Part shown: positions 1-8,165 of the stretch, piece by piece
Numbering within the stretch: the first letter of the stretch is position 1
Layout: each line of letters opens with the position of its first letter
Source of the DNA: Bacteroides zoogleoformans
GTDB taxonomy: Bacteria > Bacteroidota > Bacteroidia > Bacteroidales > Bacteroidaceae
Reading direction: 5' to 3'
DNA: 64,000 bases
Assembly (NCBI RefSeq): GCF_002998435.1
Contig: NZ_CP027231.1
Coordinates: 3,141,001-3,205,000 of the forward strand
Program-made: the position numbers and the translations under genes
Notes under the pieces: model-generated
Database searches by the model: none
Seen by the model: the letters and a program-made list of their open reading frames with translations, nothing else
What the model was told of the DNA's origin: nothing

Positions 1-299
1 CCGTTTTCAACAAATAACTTTCGCGCCGCTTCTTGTTCGGCATTGTGTAATCTGTAGAAAATCTGCTTCAAGGTATCTATCTCCGGTTTCGCCACATTCT
101 CCACATCGGCGACCATTTCCTTCAGCTTGACCAGAATTTCTTCCTTTGTGAGTTTCCGGTCAACTTCTACAGGCTTTTTTGAAACAACTTCTTCAGCGGG
201 AGTTTCCGTGATTTTATTTTCAGAAACCTCTGCTGCTTTTTTTCCTTCTTCTAACTCTACTGTTTTTTCAGGCAGGTTAGTGTCATGCGCGTCCATCAT
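1..299 (-). CDS. DUF349 domain protein, N-terminal part (cut by window edge)
   Basis: The reverse strand reads open from two adjacent ATG codons (297-299 and 294-296) to the window edge, giving about 99 residues beginning MMDAHDTNLPEK. The first 45 residues are a charged, low-complexity acidic and lysine-rich tail. They are followed by a helical stretch (KLTKEEILVKLKEMVADVEN) that resembles the start of the large DUF349 coiled-coil proteins common in Bacteroides. The function of that family is not established. The gene lies downstream of rsmA and mgtE on the same strand, 117 bases after mgtE. The family call rests on the N-terminal sequence alone because the repeated DUF349 units would lie outside the window. 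Confidence 0.7.
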   Translation of the reverse strand, partial: MMDAHDTNLPEKTVELEEGKKAAEVSENKITETPAEEVVSKKPVEVDRKLTKEEILVKLKEMVADVENVAKPEIDTLKQIFYRLHNAEQEAARKLFVEN

Positions 300-416
300 T
301 GTATCTATTTTTTAGTAACGGGAGAAAACCCGTTGGGGTTACATCAGGCTACAAATTAATGAAATAAAAAGATTACTTCATATATTTTTCCTTGTTTTTT
401 TCTGTTTTTCTTTCGT

Positions 417-1763
417 TTATGACAACAGTACGGTAATACCCATATAAAGCATCATGCCTATAATGTCATTGGTAATTGAAATAAAGGGGCCGGTAGCGAT
501 AGCCGGATCAACCTTCAGCTTCTCCAGCGTCATGGGCACCAGCGTACCGAATATAGAGGCAAACATGACGACAGCAAAGAGACTGATGGAAACGGAGTAA
601 GTGACTGTGGCCGTGGCTCCGAAGCGAACAAAATTATAAATATATACCAACAAAGAAATGATGGTGGCGTTGATTGCTGCCACAACAGCTTCCTTGGCAA
701 CCTGTTTGAAAGTATCTTTGGCATCCAAAGAACTGTTGGCCAGTCCTTGTACAATGATGGCCGAAGACTGGGTTCCCACGTTGCCTCCCGTACCGCCAAT
801 CAGTGGAATGTAGAGAGCCATTTCGGGATGAGCGGCAAAAGTAGTATCAAAATTACCCAATATCATAGAGTTGCCTATGCCGCCCAACATACCGATAATC
901 AACCACGGCAAGCGGGCGGTGGTCTGACGCATTACGTTGTCGTCCGTCTCTACATCCTGTGACAAACCCGATGCCAATTGGTAGTCGCGTTCCGACTGCT
1001 CGCGCACCTCGTCCATGACGTCGTCCACAGTAATCTGCCCCACCAGGCGCCCGATACTGTCCACTACGGGAACTGCCACCAAGTCGTACTTTTCGATGAC
1101 CTGCACCACTTCGTCGATGGAGGTATCTACATGTACCGATATCGGTTCTTTCTTCATCACATGCTTCACCTTTGAGACAGACGGCGAGGTAATCATTTTC
1201 TTCAGTGGAAAGACCCCCTGCAAGCGGTCTTCATCATCGATGACATACACATAATAGATTTCATCCAGCTTTTCGGCTTGCAGACGCATCTCTTTCAGAC
1301 ACTCCGGCATACTCCAGTTCTCGTTGACGGTCACCATCTCGGTACCCATCAATCCACCGGCCGTGTCTTCATCATACTTCAGCAAATCCACGATGTCTCC
1401 GGCCTGCTCTATGTCCTCGATGTGCGAAAGGATTTCTTCTTGTTTGTCTTCATCGAGTTCACGTATCAGATCCACGGCATCGTCCGTATCCATATAGTCC
1501 ACAAAACGCTTGGCAATGGTTTCGGAGGGTAGAATTTCAAGAAATTCTTTCCGGACGTCCTCATCCATTTCCACCAGTACGTCGGCCGCTGTTTCATTGT
1601 CCAGAAGACGATAGACGAAGCGAGCTTCTTCCGGATCAAGATCATTGCACAGTTCCGCAATATCCGCCGGATGAAGGGCCATCAAAAGCTCCTTGACTGT
1701 CTCTGCATCCTTTTCTTCAATCAGTCCTTTGACTCTATCTATGTATTCTTCAGTTATTTCCAT
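417..1763 (-). CDS. mgtE: Magnesium transporter MgtE
   Basis: 448 residues with the full MgtE architecture. A helical N-terminal domain covers about residues 15-125, with repeated acidic helices such as LDPEEARFVYRLLDNE. Two CBS domains follow at about 130-255 and act as the cytosolic magnesium sensor. A five-helix membrane domain covers about 290-448 and contains the family motif GGTGGNVGTQS near residue 325, which lines the pore. MgtE forms a dimeric Mg2+ channel in the inner membrane that closes when cytosolic Mg2+ is high. It starts 12 bases after the stop of rsmA on the same strand, so the two are probably co-transcribed. Length and domain order are normal and nothing looks truncated. 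Confidence 0.95.
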   Translation of the reverse strand: MEITEEYIDRVKGLIEEKDAETVKELLMALHPADIAELCNDLDPEEARFVYRLLDNETAADVLVEMDEDVRKEFLEILPSETIAKRFVDYMDTDDAVDLIRELDEDKQEEILSHIEDIEQAGDIVDLLKYDEDTAGGLMGTEMVTVNENWSMPECLKEMRLQAEKLDEIYYVYVIDDEDRLQGVFPLKKMITSPSVSKVKHVMKKEPISVHVDTSIDEVVQVIEKYDLVAVPVVDSIGRLVGQITVDDVMDEVREQSERDYQLASGLSQDVETDDNVMRQTTARLPWLIIGMLGGIGNSMILGNFDTTFAAHPEMALYIPLIGGTGGNVGTQSSAIIVQGLANSSLDAKDTFKQVAKEAVVAAINATIISLLVYIYNFVRFGATATVTYSVSISLFAVVMFASIFGTLVPMTLEKLKVDPAIATGPFISITNDIIGMMLYMGITVLLS

Positions 1764-1775
1764 TATCCCTAACCG

Positions 1776-2567
1776 TTAATCACGTTTTTTCAGAGCTGTC
1801 GCCACTTTGTTTGTCAAATCAATAAATTCTTGCACGGAAAGTTGCTCCGGTCGTTTATTGAACAATGGGTCTTCCGTCAGCGGGCAATCTTTCCCAAGTA
1901 TCGGCTTGATGGAATTCCGCAAAGTCTTGCGGCGTTGGTTAAAAGTTGTCTTCACTATCTGCTTGAACAGCTTCTCGTCGCATCCCAACGCTTGCGTCCC
2001 GTTGCGCGTCATGCGGATAACGGCGCTCTTCACTTTGGGTGGAGGATTGAACACGTGTTCATCTACGGTGAAGAGGTATTCTACTTTGTACCATGCCTGT
2101 ATCAGCACGCTCAGGATGCCGTATGCTTTCTTGCCCGGGGCGGAAGCAATGCGTTCGGCCACCTCTTTTTGTATCATGCCCGTACAGCAGGGAATCAAGT
2201 CTTTATACTCCAGCATCTTGAAAAATATCTGACTGGAAATGTTGTAGGGATAGTTTCCTGTCAGCACAAAAGGCCTGCCGCCGAACAAGTGTCGCAGGTT
2301 CATCTTGAGAAAATCGTCCTCGATGATATTGTCTTCCAATTGCGGATAGGCTTCCCTCAGGTAGGCCACCGACTCATAGTCCAGCTCCACCACTTTGACA
2401 TCGCGCCCCTTGGGCAGAAGGAAACAGGTCAACACTCCCATACCCGGCCCTACTTCGAGAATGGGAATTTCGGGGCAAGCATCCACCGTATCGGCAATGT
2501 CCTGCGCCACTTTCCGGTCGTTCAGGAAGTGCTGGCCAAGAAACTTTTTAGGTTTAACTAATCTCAT
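1776..2567 (-). CDS. rsmA: 16S rRNA (adenine(1518)-N(6)/adenine(1519)-N(6))-dimethyltransferase RsmA (KsgA)
   Basis: 263 residues, the usual RsmA length. It dimethylates two adjacent adenines in the terminal helix of 16S rRNA late in 30S assembly, using S-adenosylmethionine. Visible motifs are KKFLGQHFLND at the N-terminus, the SAM-binding EVGPGMGVLT near residue 40, and the catalytic NYPYNISSQIFF near residue 105. The last is a variant of the usual N-L/F-PYN. NQRRKTLRNSIKP near residue 210 is the RNA-contacting C-terminal part. Upstream, the reverse strand carries two -7-like elements (TACGTTTG at 2597-2604 and TACCTTTG at 2668-2675), but neither has a clear -33 TTTG. The gene leads a probable rsmA-mgtE-DUF349 operon. 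Confidence 0.96.
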   Translation of the reverse strand: MRLVKPKKFLGQHFLNDRKVAQDIADTVDACPEIPILEVGPGMGVLTCFLLPKGRDVKVVELDYESVAYLREAYPQLEDNIIEDDFLKMNLRHLFGGRPFVLTGNYPYNISSQIFFKMLEYKDLIPCCTGMIQKEVAERIASAPGKKAYGILSVLIQAWYKVEYLFTVDEHVFNPPPKVKSAVIRMTRNGTQALGCDEKLFKQIVKTTFNQRRKTLRNSIKPILGKDCPLTEDPLFNKRPEQLSVQEFIDLTNKVATALKKRD

Positions 2568-2728
2568 GTATCAACTAAATCATTACTTTTGCTCCGCAAA
2601 CGTAAGCTGTCTCACCTGCAATCCCTACGGATTTGTTCTGCAATGAGCCGCAGCCTGCTTTGCGGAACAAAGGTAATTCTTTTCAATGAAGAATAAAGAA
2701 TGATAAATGAAGAATTTGGATATATCGG

Positions 2729-3727
2729 ATGAAGAAACTCATGAAAAAGACACTGAAAGTTGTACTGCCCATTCTTTTGGGAGGGTTCATCCTTTATTGG
2801 GTATATCGTGATTTTGACTTTGGAAAGGCAAAAGCGGTGCTTCTACACACCACAAACTGGTGGTGGATGCTTTTTTCTCTCTTCTTCGGCATCATGAGCC
2901 ATGTGTTCCGCGGCTGGCGCTGGAAGCAGACGCTGGAACCTTTGAATGCCCGTCCCAAGACCGGCGATTGTGTGGATGCCATTTTTGTGTCGTATGCAGC
3001 CAATCTGATACTGCCTCGTCTGGGCGAAGTGTCACGTTGCGGCGTATTGGCCAAATATGACAATGTCTCTTTTGCCAAATCGCTGGGAACGGTAGTTACC
3101 GAACGTTTGGTCGATACCCTTTGCATCCTGCTGATTACAGGCATCGCCTTTCTGTTGCAAATGCCGGTCTTTTTCCGTTTCTTCGAAGAAACGGGTACAA
3201 AAATCCCTTCACTGCTGCATCTGGTCACTTCTCCCTGGTTTTATGTCGCACTTTTCTGCATCATCGGGGTGGCAACACTCTTTCATTTCCTTCTGCGGAC
3301 ACTTTCCTTTTTTGAAAAGGTGAAAGGGGTTGTACTGAACGTATGGGAAGGGGTGATGTCGCTCCGAAAAGTGAGAAACATCCCCTTATTCATTCTCTAC
3401 ACGCTACTCATCTGGATGTGCTATTTCTACCATTTCTATATCACTTTCCATTGTTTCACCTTCACCGCTCATCTTGGCTATTCGGCCGGTTTGGTGATGT
3501 TTGCAGGCGGCACGTTTGCCGTCATTGTACCCACGCCAAACGGTGCAGGCCCATGGCACTTTGCCATCATCACCATGATGATGCTTTACGGGATAAACGT
3601 CACCGATGCCGGGGTTTTTGCACTGATAGTGCACGGCATACAGACATTGCTGGTCATCGTATTGGGAATTTGGGGATGGATGCACCTGTCATTCACTAAC
3701 CGGAAATCTCTTCCACCCCATATTTAA
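2729..3727 (+). CDS. Flippase-like integral membrane protein (lysylphosphatidylglycerol synthase TM / UPF0104 family)
   Basis: 332 residues with about eight hydrophobic segments, the first at residues 10-25. Family marks are the early GGFILYWVYRDFDF and FFGIMSHVFRGWRWKQTLEPL, then FVSYAANLILPRLGEVSRCGVL. The last is the conserved N-x-x-x-P-R-x-G-E loop of the MprF/AglD-type membrane domain. Near the C-terminus is GTFAVIVPTPNGAGPWHFAI, another family signature. Family members move or modify lipid-linked substrates in the inner membrane, but the substrate here cannot be read from sequence. There is no synthase domain as in MprF. It is transcribed divergently from rsmA and ends 74 bases before the convergent tyrA. 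Confidence 0.85.
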   Translation: MKKLMKKTLKVVLPILLGGFILYWVYRDFDFGKAKAVLLHTTNWWWMLFSLFFGIMSHVFRGWRWKQTLEPLNARPKTGDCVDAIFVSYAANLILPRLGEVSRCGVLAKYDNVSFAKSLGTVVTERLVDTLCILLITGIAFLLQMPVFFRFFEETGTKIPSLLHLVTSPWFYVALFCIIGVATLFHFLLRTLSFFEKVKGVVLNVWEGVMSLRKVRNIPLFILYTLLIWMCYFYHFYITFHCFTFTAHLGYSAGLVMFAGGTFAVIVPTPNGAGPWHFAIITMMMLYGINVTDAGVFALIVHGIQTLLVIVLGIWGWMHLSFTNRKSLPPHI

Positions 3728-3801
3728 CCAACGGTTTAGCTCTACGGTCATGTTTCGGAATCTTGATTCCTTTAGCATTTATATCCTTATGCCCAACTGC
3801 T

Positions 3802-4575
3802 CTATTTGATGTTCGCCCTGATTTTCGTCAGATACTTCTTCATGTCCTCGGCGTCTTTGTTGGAGATGATGGTGAGCAGATTCTTCAGTTCCAGACGGAT
3901 GTTCTCTACTTGCGAAGGAGTGCGCGGGTTGAAGAGAATCTCCTGCAGCAGGTAGTCGTCCTCGTTCAGCAGACCTTTGGCGATGGCCATGTGTTTCTTG
4001 AAGGTGGTGCCCGGCGCTTCTTGATGCTTCATCACCGCTGCAAACACAAACGTGGAGACGAAAGGAATGGACAGCGAGTATGCCACCGTTTCGTCATGCT
4101 CTTCAAACGTGTACTCAAAAATGTTCAGCTTCATCGTCTGATAGAGGTCTTTGAAGAAAATCTTGCCCAGATGGTCGCCTTCGCTGATGATGATGGCATT
4201 TTCCGTATTCAGGTTGTTGAGGCTGGCAAACGTCGGACCGAACATGGGGTGCGTGGAGACGTAGCGGAAACCGCTTTCCTCGTAAAACTTCTTCAGGCCG
4301 GTCTTTACCGAGGCTATGTCGCTTAAGATGCAATCTTTGGGCAGCAGGGGCAGCACTTGCCGAAAGGCGTCCAACGTATATTTCACCGTGGCGGCATTGA
4401 TGACCAGTTCCGGCTCGAAGTCTTTTATCTCCTCCGGTGCGGTGAAGCGATAGGTGTTGTAGACAAAGCGCAGCTGGTGCGGATTGACGTCGTACACGGC
4501 CGTCTCGTGCTGAAAGCTCAGGATGTCTGTAAAGAAAGAGCCCATTTTCCCGGCTCCAAGTATTAGTATTCGCAT
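3802..4575 (-). CDS. tyrA: Prephenate dehydrogenase
   Basis: 257 residues. It converts prephenate to 4-hydroxyphenylpyruvate with NAD(P)+ in tyrosine synthesis. The Rossmann dinucleotide-binding motif GAGKMGSFF lies at residues 7-15, followed by AVYDVNP. The substrate-site signature is HPMFGPTFASLNN, and DIASVKTGLKKF comes just before it. There is no C-terminal ACT domain and no fused chorismate mutase, because the mutase is on the adjacent gene. It is the last gene of the pheA-aminotransferase-DAHP synthase/CM-tyrA operon, 52 bases after the synthase, so it should be controlled by the attenuator at 7882-8108. Confidence 0.92.
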   Translation of the reverse strand: MRILILGAGKMGSFFTDILSFQHETAVYDVNPHQLRFVYNTYRFTAPEEIKDFEPELVINAATVKYTLDAFRQVLPLLPKDCILSDIASVKTGLKKFYEESGFRYVSTHPMFGPTFASLNNLNTENAIIISEGDHLGKIFFKDLYQTMKLNIFEYTFEEHDETVAYSLSIPFVSTFVFAAVMKHQEAPGTTFKKHMAIAKGLLNEDDYLLQEILFNPRTPSQVENIRLELKNLLTIISNKDAEDMKKYLTKIRANIK

Positions 4576-4627
4576 AATTTTTTTCTATGGGGTAAATGGC
4601 GTTTGGCCTTGCGGCGTCACCCGGTCT

Positions 4628-5695
4628 TTATTTGTTGATGATTTCCATTTGTTGCCTCACGCTTTCTTCGTGTATGGCCTCGAACACGGTCTTTATAAAT
4701 TTAGTGTCCATGCCGCAGAGTGCGCCTTGCGAACCACGCTTTTCCAGAATCTCGTTGTAGCGTCCGGTCTGCAAGATGGTCATGTCGTGCTCTTTCTTGT
4801 AAGTACCTATTTCGCGGGCGATGCGCATGCGTTTGGCCAGCTCTTGTATCAGGTTGTTGTCGCATTCGTCAATCTGCTTGCGCAGTTCGTTGAGGTTTTC
4901 CGTGTTTTGCGTTTCTTTGCGGATGACGAGCAAGTTAAGGATATAGTCCAACACATCCGGCGTTACCTGCTGGGCGGCATCGCTCCATGCACCGTCGGGA
5001 TTACAATGTGTCTCCACAATCAGCCCGTTGAAGCCCAAGTCCATGGCTTGTTGGCAAAGAGGAGCTATCAGTTCGCGTTTGCCTCCGATATGACTGGGGT
5101 CGCAGATGATAGGCAGGTTGGGGATGCGGCGGCGTAACTCGATGGGGATGTGCCATTGCGGCAGATTGCGGTATATCTTCTTGTCGTAGCTGCTGAATCC
5201 GCGATGAATGGCGGCCAGGCGCTTCAAACCGGAATTGTTGATACGCTCCATGGCTCCAATCCATAATTCGAGGTCGGGGTTGACGGGGTTTTTCACCAGT
5301 ACGGGGATGTCCACGCCTTTCAGCGCATCTGCTATTTCCTGCACGGCGAAGGGGTTGGCAGTGGTGCGCGCCCCCAGCCAAAGGATGTCTATGCCCGCTT
5401 TCAGGCATTCGTACACATGCTTGGCGGTAGCCACTTCGGTAGCCACGTACATGCCCGTCTCTTTCTTTACTTCCTTCAGCCAAGGCAGGCCATCTACACC
5501 GATGCCTTCGAAACCGCCCGGTTTGGTGCGCGGTTTCCATATCCCGGCACGGAAAATCTTGATACCTTTGTCGGCCAGTTGCTTGGCGGTGTTCATCACT
5601 TGTTCTTCAGTCTCGGCACTGCACGGTCCGGCAATCATCAGCGGACGTTTGTCTTCTACGCCGGGCAGTTTGATGGGTTCTAATTCGAGTTCCAT
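4628..5695 (-). CDS. Bifunctional 3-deoxy-7-phosphoheptulonate synthase / chorismate mutase
   Basis: 355 residues with two domains. Residues 1-260 are a DAHP synthase of the KDO8P-synthase-like class, with GPCSAE at 23-28, AGIWKPRTKPGGFEG, and metal or substrate residues in PIICDPSHIGGKR and IVETHCNPDGAWSDA. Residues about 265-350 are an all-helical AroQ-type chorismate mutase, with LNELRKQIDECDNNLIQELA then MRIAREIGTYKK. The first domain joins phosphoenolpyruvate and erythrose 4-phosphate at pathway entry. The second turns chorismate into prephenate, the substrate of the neighbouring TyrA and PheA. In related fusions the mutase domain also serves in feedback inhibition by prephenate or chorismate; that is family knowledge and not visible here. 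The gene is third in the operon. Confidence 0.94.
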   Translation of the reverse strand: MELELEPIKLPGVEDKRPLMIAGPCSAETEEQVMNTAKQLADKGIKIFRAGIWKPRTKPGGFEGIGVDGLPWLKEVKKETGMYVATEVATAKHVYECLKAGIDILWLGARTTANPFAVQEIADALKGVDIPVLVKNPVNPDLELWIGAMERINNSGLKRLAAIHRGFSSYDKKIYRNLPQWHIPIELRRRIPNLPIICDPSHIGGKRELIAPLCQQAMDLGFNGLIVETHCNPDGAWSDAAQQVTPDVLDYILNLLVIRKETQNTENLNELRKQIDECDNNLIQELAKRMRIAREIGTYKKEHDMTILQTGRYNEILEKRGSQGALCGMDTKFIKTVFEAIHEESVRQQMEIINK

Positions 5696-5763
5696 ATTTC
5701 TTCTGTGTGTTTAGTTATTTTACTTCTTGATAAAAGCCTTGATGCCCTCTGAAACGCCCTGTT

Positions 5764-5832
5764 GAAGGGCCTTCCCGCTTTTTACTAAATCTTCGGTGGA
5801 TTTTTACTAAAAATCGGGTGAGTTTTTAGTAA
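5764..5832. repeat. Palindromic spacer inside the aromatic operon
   Basis: The 155-base gap between the aminotransferase and the DAHP synthase holds two inverted repeats. One is the short palindrome GAAGGGCCTTC at 5764-5774. The other is a perfect 10-base stem, TTACTAAAAA at 5804-5813 with TTTTTAGTAA at 5823-5832, around a 9-base loop. The motif TTTTTACTAAA also occurs once more at about 5779-5789. Neither hairpin is a classical terminator. They may mark an mRNA processing point that separates the two halves of the operon. Confidence 0.5.
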
Positions 5833-5850
5833 GGCTCTTTTTTGTAAAAG

Positions 5851-7035
5851 TTATTCTTTTATTTTTCTGATCCTTTCCAACGCCTCGGCCAGTTTATCCT
5901 CTTTGCAGCAAAGTGAAATGCGGATGAACCTTTTTCCGTTGCTTCCGAAGATAAAACCGGGCGTGATGAATACCCGGGCTTCATGAAGCACGCGTTCCGT
6001 CAGCTCTTCCACATCGGTGCAACTTTCCGGAATCTTCCCCCAAAGGAACATTCCCGTCTGGTTTTCGTTATAGGTGCATCCCAGGGCGTTCATGATTTCT
6101 CCTGCCAGCCGGCGGCGATTGCGATAGTTGGCGTTGTTGCCGTCATACCATTCTTTTTCCGCTTCCAGCGCAACGGCCGCAGCCAGTTGCATGGCGCGGA
6201 ACATGCCGCTGTCTATGTTGCTCTTTACTTTCAGTATCCATTGCACGAAGTCGGCGTTCGAGGCCAGCATGCCGATGCGCCAGCCCGGCATGTTATGGCT
6301 CTTGCTCATGGAGTTGAACTCGATGCAGCAATCTTTGGCTCCCGGCACGCTGAGTATGCTGACGGGATGTTCGTTCAAGATGAAGCTGTAGGGGTTGTCG
6401 TTTACGATGACGATGTCCTTGCGGCGGGCAAAGTCAACCAGTTTTTCATAAAGTTCCGGAGTGGCGTTGGCTCCTGTCGGCATGTTGGGATAGTTGGTCC
6501 ACATCAGTTTCACGCGGCTCATGTCCATCTTTTCCAGCTCGTCGAAGTCGGGCATCCAGCCGTTTTCTTCTTTCAGGTTGTAGTTCACCACTTCGGCGCC
6601 GAGTATCTTGCTGAGCGAGGTATAAGTAGGATAGCCGGGATTGGGCACCAACACCTGTTCGCCGGGATTGACAAAAGCCAGCGTGACGTGCAGGATGCCT
6701 TCTTTGGAGCCGATGAGCGGCTGTATCTCGGTGTCAGGATTCAGTTCCACGCCGTACCACTTCTTATACCAGCCGGCAAATGCGCGGCGCAGCTCCGGAA
6801 TGCCTGCGTAGGGCATGTAGCCGTGCCCGTCCGGGTTCCGGGCGGCTTCGCAAAGGGTCTGCACGGTTTGCTCCGAAGGCGGCATGTCGGGACTGCCTAT
6901 GCCCAGACTGATGACGTCTTTGCCTTGGGCATTCATCTGCGCCACTTCTTTCAGTTTCTTCGAGAAGTAGTACTCGCTTACGCTTGCCAGGCGTTGTGCC
7001 GGCTTTATTTTAGAGGCTTGATTTTCCATCTTCAT
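5851..7035 (-). CDS. PLP-dependent class I/II aminotransferase, aromatic operon
   Basis: 394 residues, fold-type I aminotransferase. Motifs in order are ISLGIGSPDMPPSE, the cofactor-binding PNPGYPTYTS, MWTNYPNMPTGA, VNDNPYSF, and the Schiff-base lysine in SMSKSHNMPGWRIG near residue 245. GKRFIRISLC near the C-terminus has the arginine that binds the substrate carboxylate. It lies between pheA and the DAHP synthase/CM gene, so the simplest role is transamination of phenylpyruvate and 4-hydroxyphenylpyruvate to Phe and Tyr. The sequence also resembles LL-diaminopimelate and aspartate aminotransferases, so specificity is inferred from context. The start at 7035 overlaps the 3' end of pheA by 26 bases, suggesting translational coupling. 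Confidence 0.88.
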   Translation of the reverse strand: MKMENQASKIKPAQRLASVSEYYFSKKLKEVAQMNAQGKDVISLGIGSPDMPPSEQTVQTLCEAARNPDGHGYMPYAGIPELRRAFAGWYKKWYGVELNPDTEIQPLIGSKEGILHVTLAFVNPGEQVLVPNPGYPTYTSLSKILGAEVVNYNLKEENGWMPDFDELEKMDMSRVKLMWTNYPNMPTGANATPELYEKLVDFARRKDIVIVNDNPYSFILNEHPVSILSVPGAKDCCIEFNSMSKSHNMPGWRIGMLASNADFVQWILKVKSNIDSGMFRAMQLAAAVALEAEKEWYDGNNANYRNRRRLAGEIMNALGCTYNENQTGMFLWGKIPESCTDVEELTERVLHEARVFITPGFIFGSNGKRFIRISLCCKEDKLAEALERIRKIKE

Positions 7036-7858
7036 ATTCTCCTAATATTTTGAGTTCTTTGGTCAGGGGGGTAATCGCCGCAATGGACTGTTTGTATCTG
7101 AGCAGGTTGTCGAACACGACGTCTACATAGAATTGATATTCCCATTCCCGCCCGATGATGGGCAGAGACTGTATCTTGGTCAGATTGATGTTGTAGAAAG
7201 AAAGGATGGACAATACCTGCGAGAGGCTCCCTTCGGTGTGCGGCAAAGTGAATACCATGCTCGCTTTGTTGACTTCCTTCTTGCGGTGGCGGTTCTGTTC
7301 GTCGGCCTGCCAAGTATCTGCCACCACTAAGAAGCGGGTAAAGTTGTGCTTGTTCGTCTCGATGCCTTCTTGCAGAATTTTCATTCCGTAGCGTTCGGCG
7401 GCTACTTTGGAGCAGATGGCGGCATGGCCTTTCAGGTTCTTTTCCTTGATGATTTCAGCGCTCAGCGCGGTGTCTTCGGCCTCCACCACTTTGATGTCGG
7501 GATGTCCGTTCAGAAATTCGCGGCACTGCATCAAGGCAATGGGGTGGGAGTTGACTTCCGTAATGTCCTTCCAGTCTTCTTCGGGCAGGCATACGAAGCT
7601 GTGCGAAATGCGCAGCTTGTGTTCTCCCACGATTTGCGTGCCGCTTTGGCGCAACAGTTCGTTGTTGTGCAGCAAACTTCCTGCGATGGTATTTTCTATG
7701 GCCAGCATGCCGATGACGTTGCTGTCTTGCTTGACGGAGGCAAAAACATCCTCGAAGCTGGCACAGCAGATTAACTCTATTTCTTCTCCTTCGAAGTACT
7801 TGTGAGCGGCAATGTCGTGAAAAGAGCCTGAAGCTCCTTGAATGGCGACTTTTTTCAT
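7010..7858 (-). CDS. pheA: Prephenate dehydratase
   Basis: 282 residues. It converts prephenate to phenylpyruvate. The catalytic periplasmic-binding-protein-like domain covers about residues 1-180, starting VAIQGASGSFHDIAA. It includes IENTIAGSLLHNNELL, SHPIALMQC and the catalytic Thr-Arg-Phe in NFTRFLVV. An ACT domain follows at about 195-275 (ASMVFTLPHTEGSLSQVLSIL then FYNINLTKIQSLPI). In feedback-inhibited enzymes the ACT domain carries GALV and ESRP motifs for Phe binding. Here the corresponding stretches read GSLS and QSLP, so allosteric control may differ. There is no fused chorismate mutase. It is the first structural gene after the Phe/Tyr attenuator, 24 bases past the U-tract. Confidence 0.94.
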   Translation of the reverse strand: MKKVAIQGASGSFHDIAAHKYFEGEEIELICCASFEDVFASVKQDSNVIGMLAIENTIAGSLLHNNELLRQSGTQIVGEHKLRISHSFVCLPEEDWKDITEVNSHPIALMQCREFLNGHPDIKVVEAEDTALSAEIIKEKNLKGHAAICSKVAAERYGMKILQEGIETNKHNFTRFLVVADTWQADEQNRHRKKEVNKASMVFTLPHTEGSLSQVLSILSFYNINLTKIQSLPIIGREWEYQFYVDVVFDNLLRYKQSIAAITPLTKELKILGEYEDGKSSL

Positions 7859-7881
7859 TGTATCATCAGAGTTTTTGGTAT

Positions 7882-7916
7882 AAAAAATCCCGCTTCCATA
7901 CGGATGGAGCGGGATT
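7882..7916 (-). terminator. Attenuator terminator ahead of pheA
   Basis: On the reverse strand a stem of AATCCCGCT-CCAT pairs with ATGG-A-AGCGGGATT (one bulged A, loop CCGT), followed directly by TTTTTT. This is a strong intrinsic terminator sitting between the leader peptide and pheA. Its 5' arm contains TCCCGCTC (complement at 7907-7914). That is exactly complementary over 8 bases to GAGCGGGA in leader codons 22-24 (7980-7987), giving an alternative antiterminator pairing. Confidence 0.88.
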
Positions 7917-7960
7917 CAGTATTTTACTTATTCTTTCTGTTCAGTTCTTAAGCGTCACTG

Positions 7961-8050
7961 TCACTTGACACATACAAACTCCCGCTCTACTTTCCGGTTA
8001 AAGTAAAAGTAAAAAAAGAAGTAATATGCGTAAGCGAAAGCTTTCATCAT
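7961..8050 (-). CDS. Phe/Tyr-rich leader peptide of the aromatic amino acid operon
   Basis: A 29-residue open frame with tandem ATG starts at 8050 and 8047 and a TGA stop at 7961-7963. Residues 5-17 read FAYAYYFFFYFYF: six Phe and five Tyr in 13 codons. It ends 45 bases before the terminator at 7882-7916 and about 100 bases before pheA. Codons 22-24 (GAG CGG GAG) supply the segment that can pair with the 5' arm of the terminator. If ribosomes stall at the Phe/Tyr run, this segment is free and the terminator cannot form. If they read through to the stop, the segment is covered and transcription ends. The peptide itself is probably only a sensor. Confidence 0.88.
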   Translation of the reverse strand: MMKAFAYAYYFFFYFYFNRKVEREFVCVK

Positions 8051-8078
8051 TTGTAAACTTTATCGGTGAATGATGTCG

Positions 8079-8108
8079 CAAAAGTAATGCTTTTCTTTTA
8101 GATGCAAA
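8079..8108 (-). promoter_or_regulatory. Promoter of the pheA attenuator/operon
   Basis: On the reverse strand TTTG (8105-8108) is followed after 18 bases by TACTTTTG (8079-8086), matching the Bacteroides -7 consensus TAnnTTTG. The spacing is one base under the canonical 19-21. Transcription would start near 8072, leaving about 22 untranslated bases before the leader peptide ATG. Confidence 0.6.
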
Positions 8109-8165
8109 CAAAAAAGATGTTTTTTTATTTCAGAACAATATATTTTGGGTGTTAGAACCGTTTTC

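Noticed and set aside
5983..7053. Long plus-strand open frame opposite the aminotransferase
   Set aside because: It is antisense to a clearly conserved gene, is rich in His, Val and Phe as expected of a complement of biased codons, and has no family features. The same applies to open frames opposite susC and glnS.
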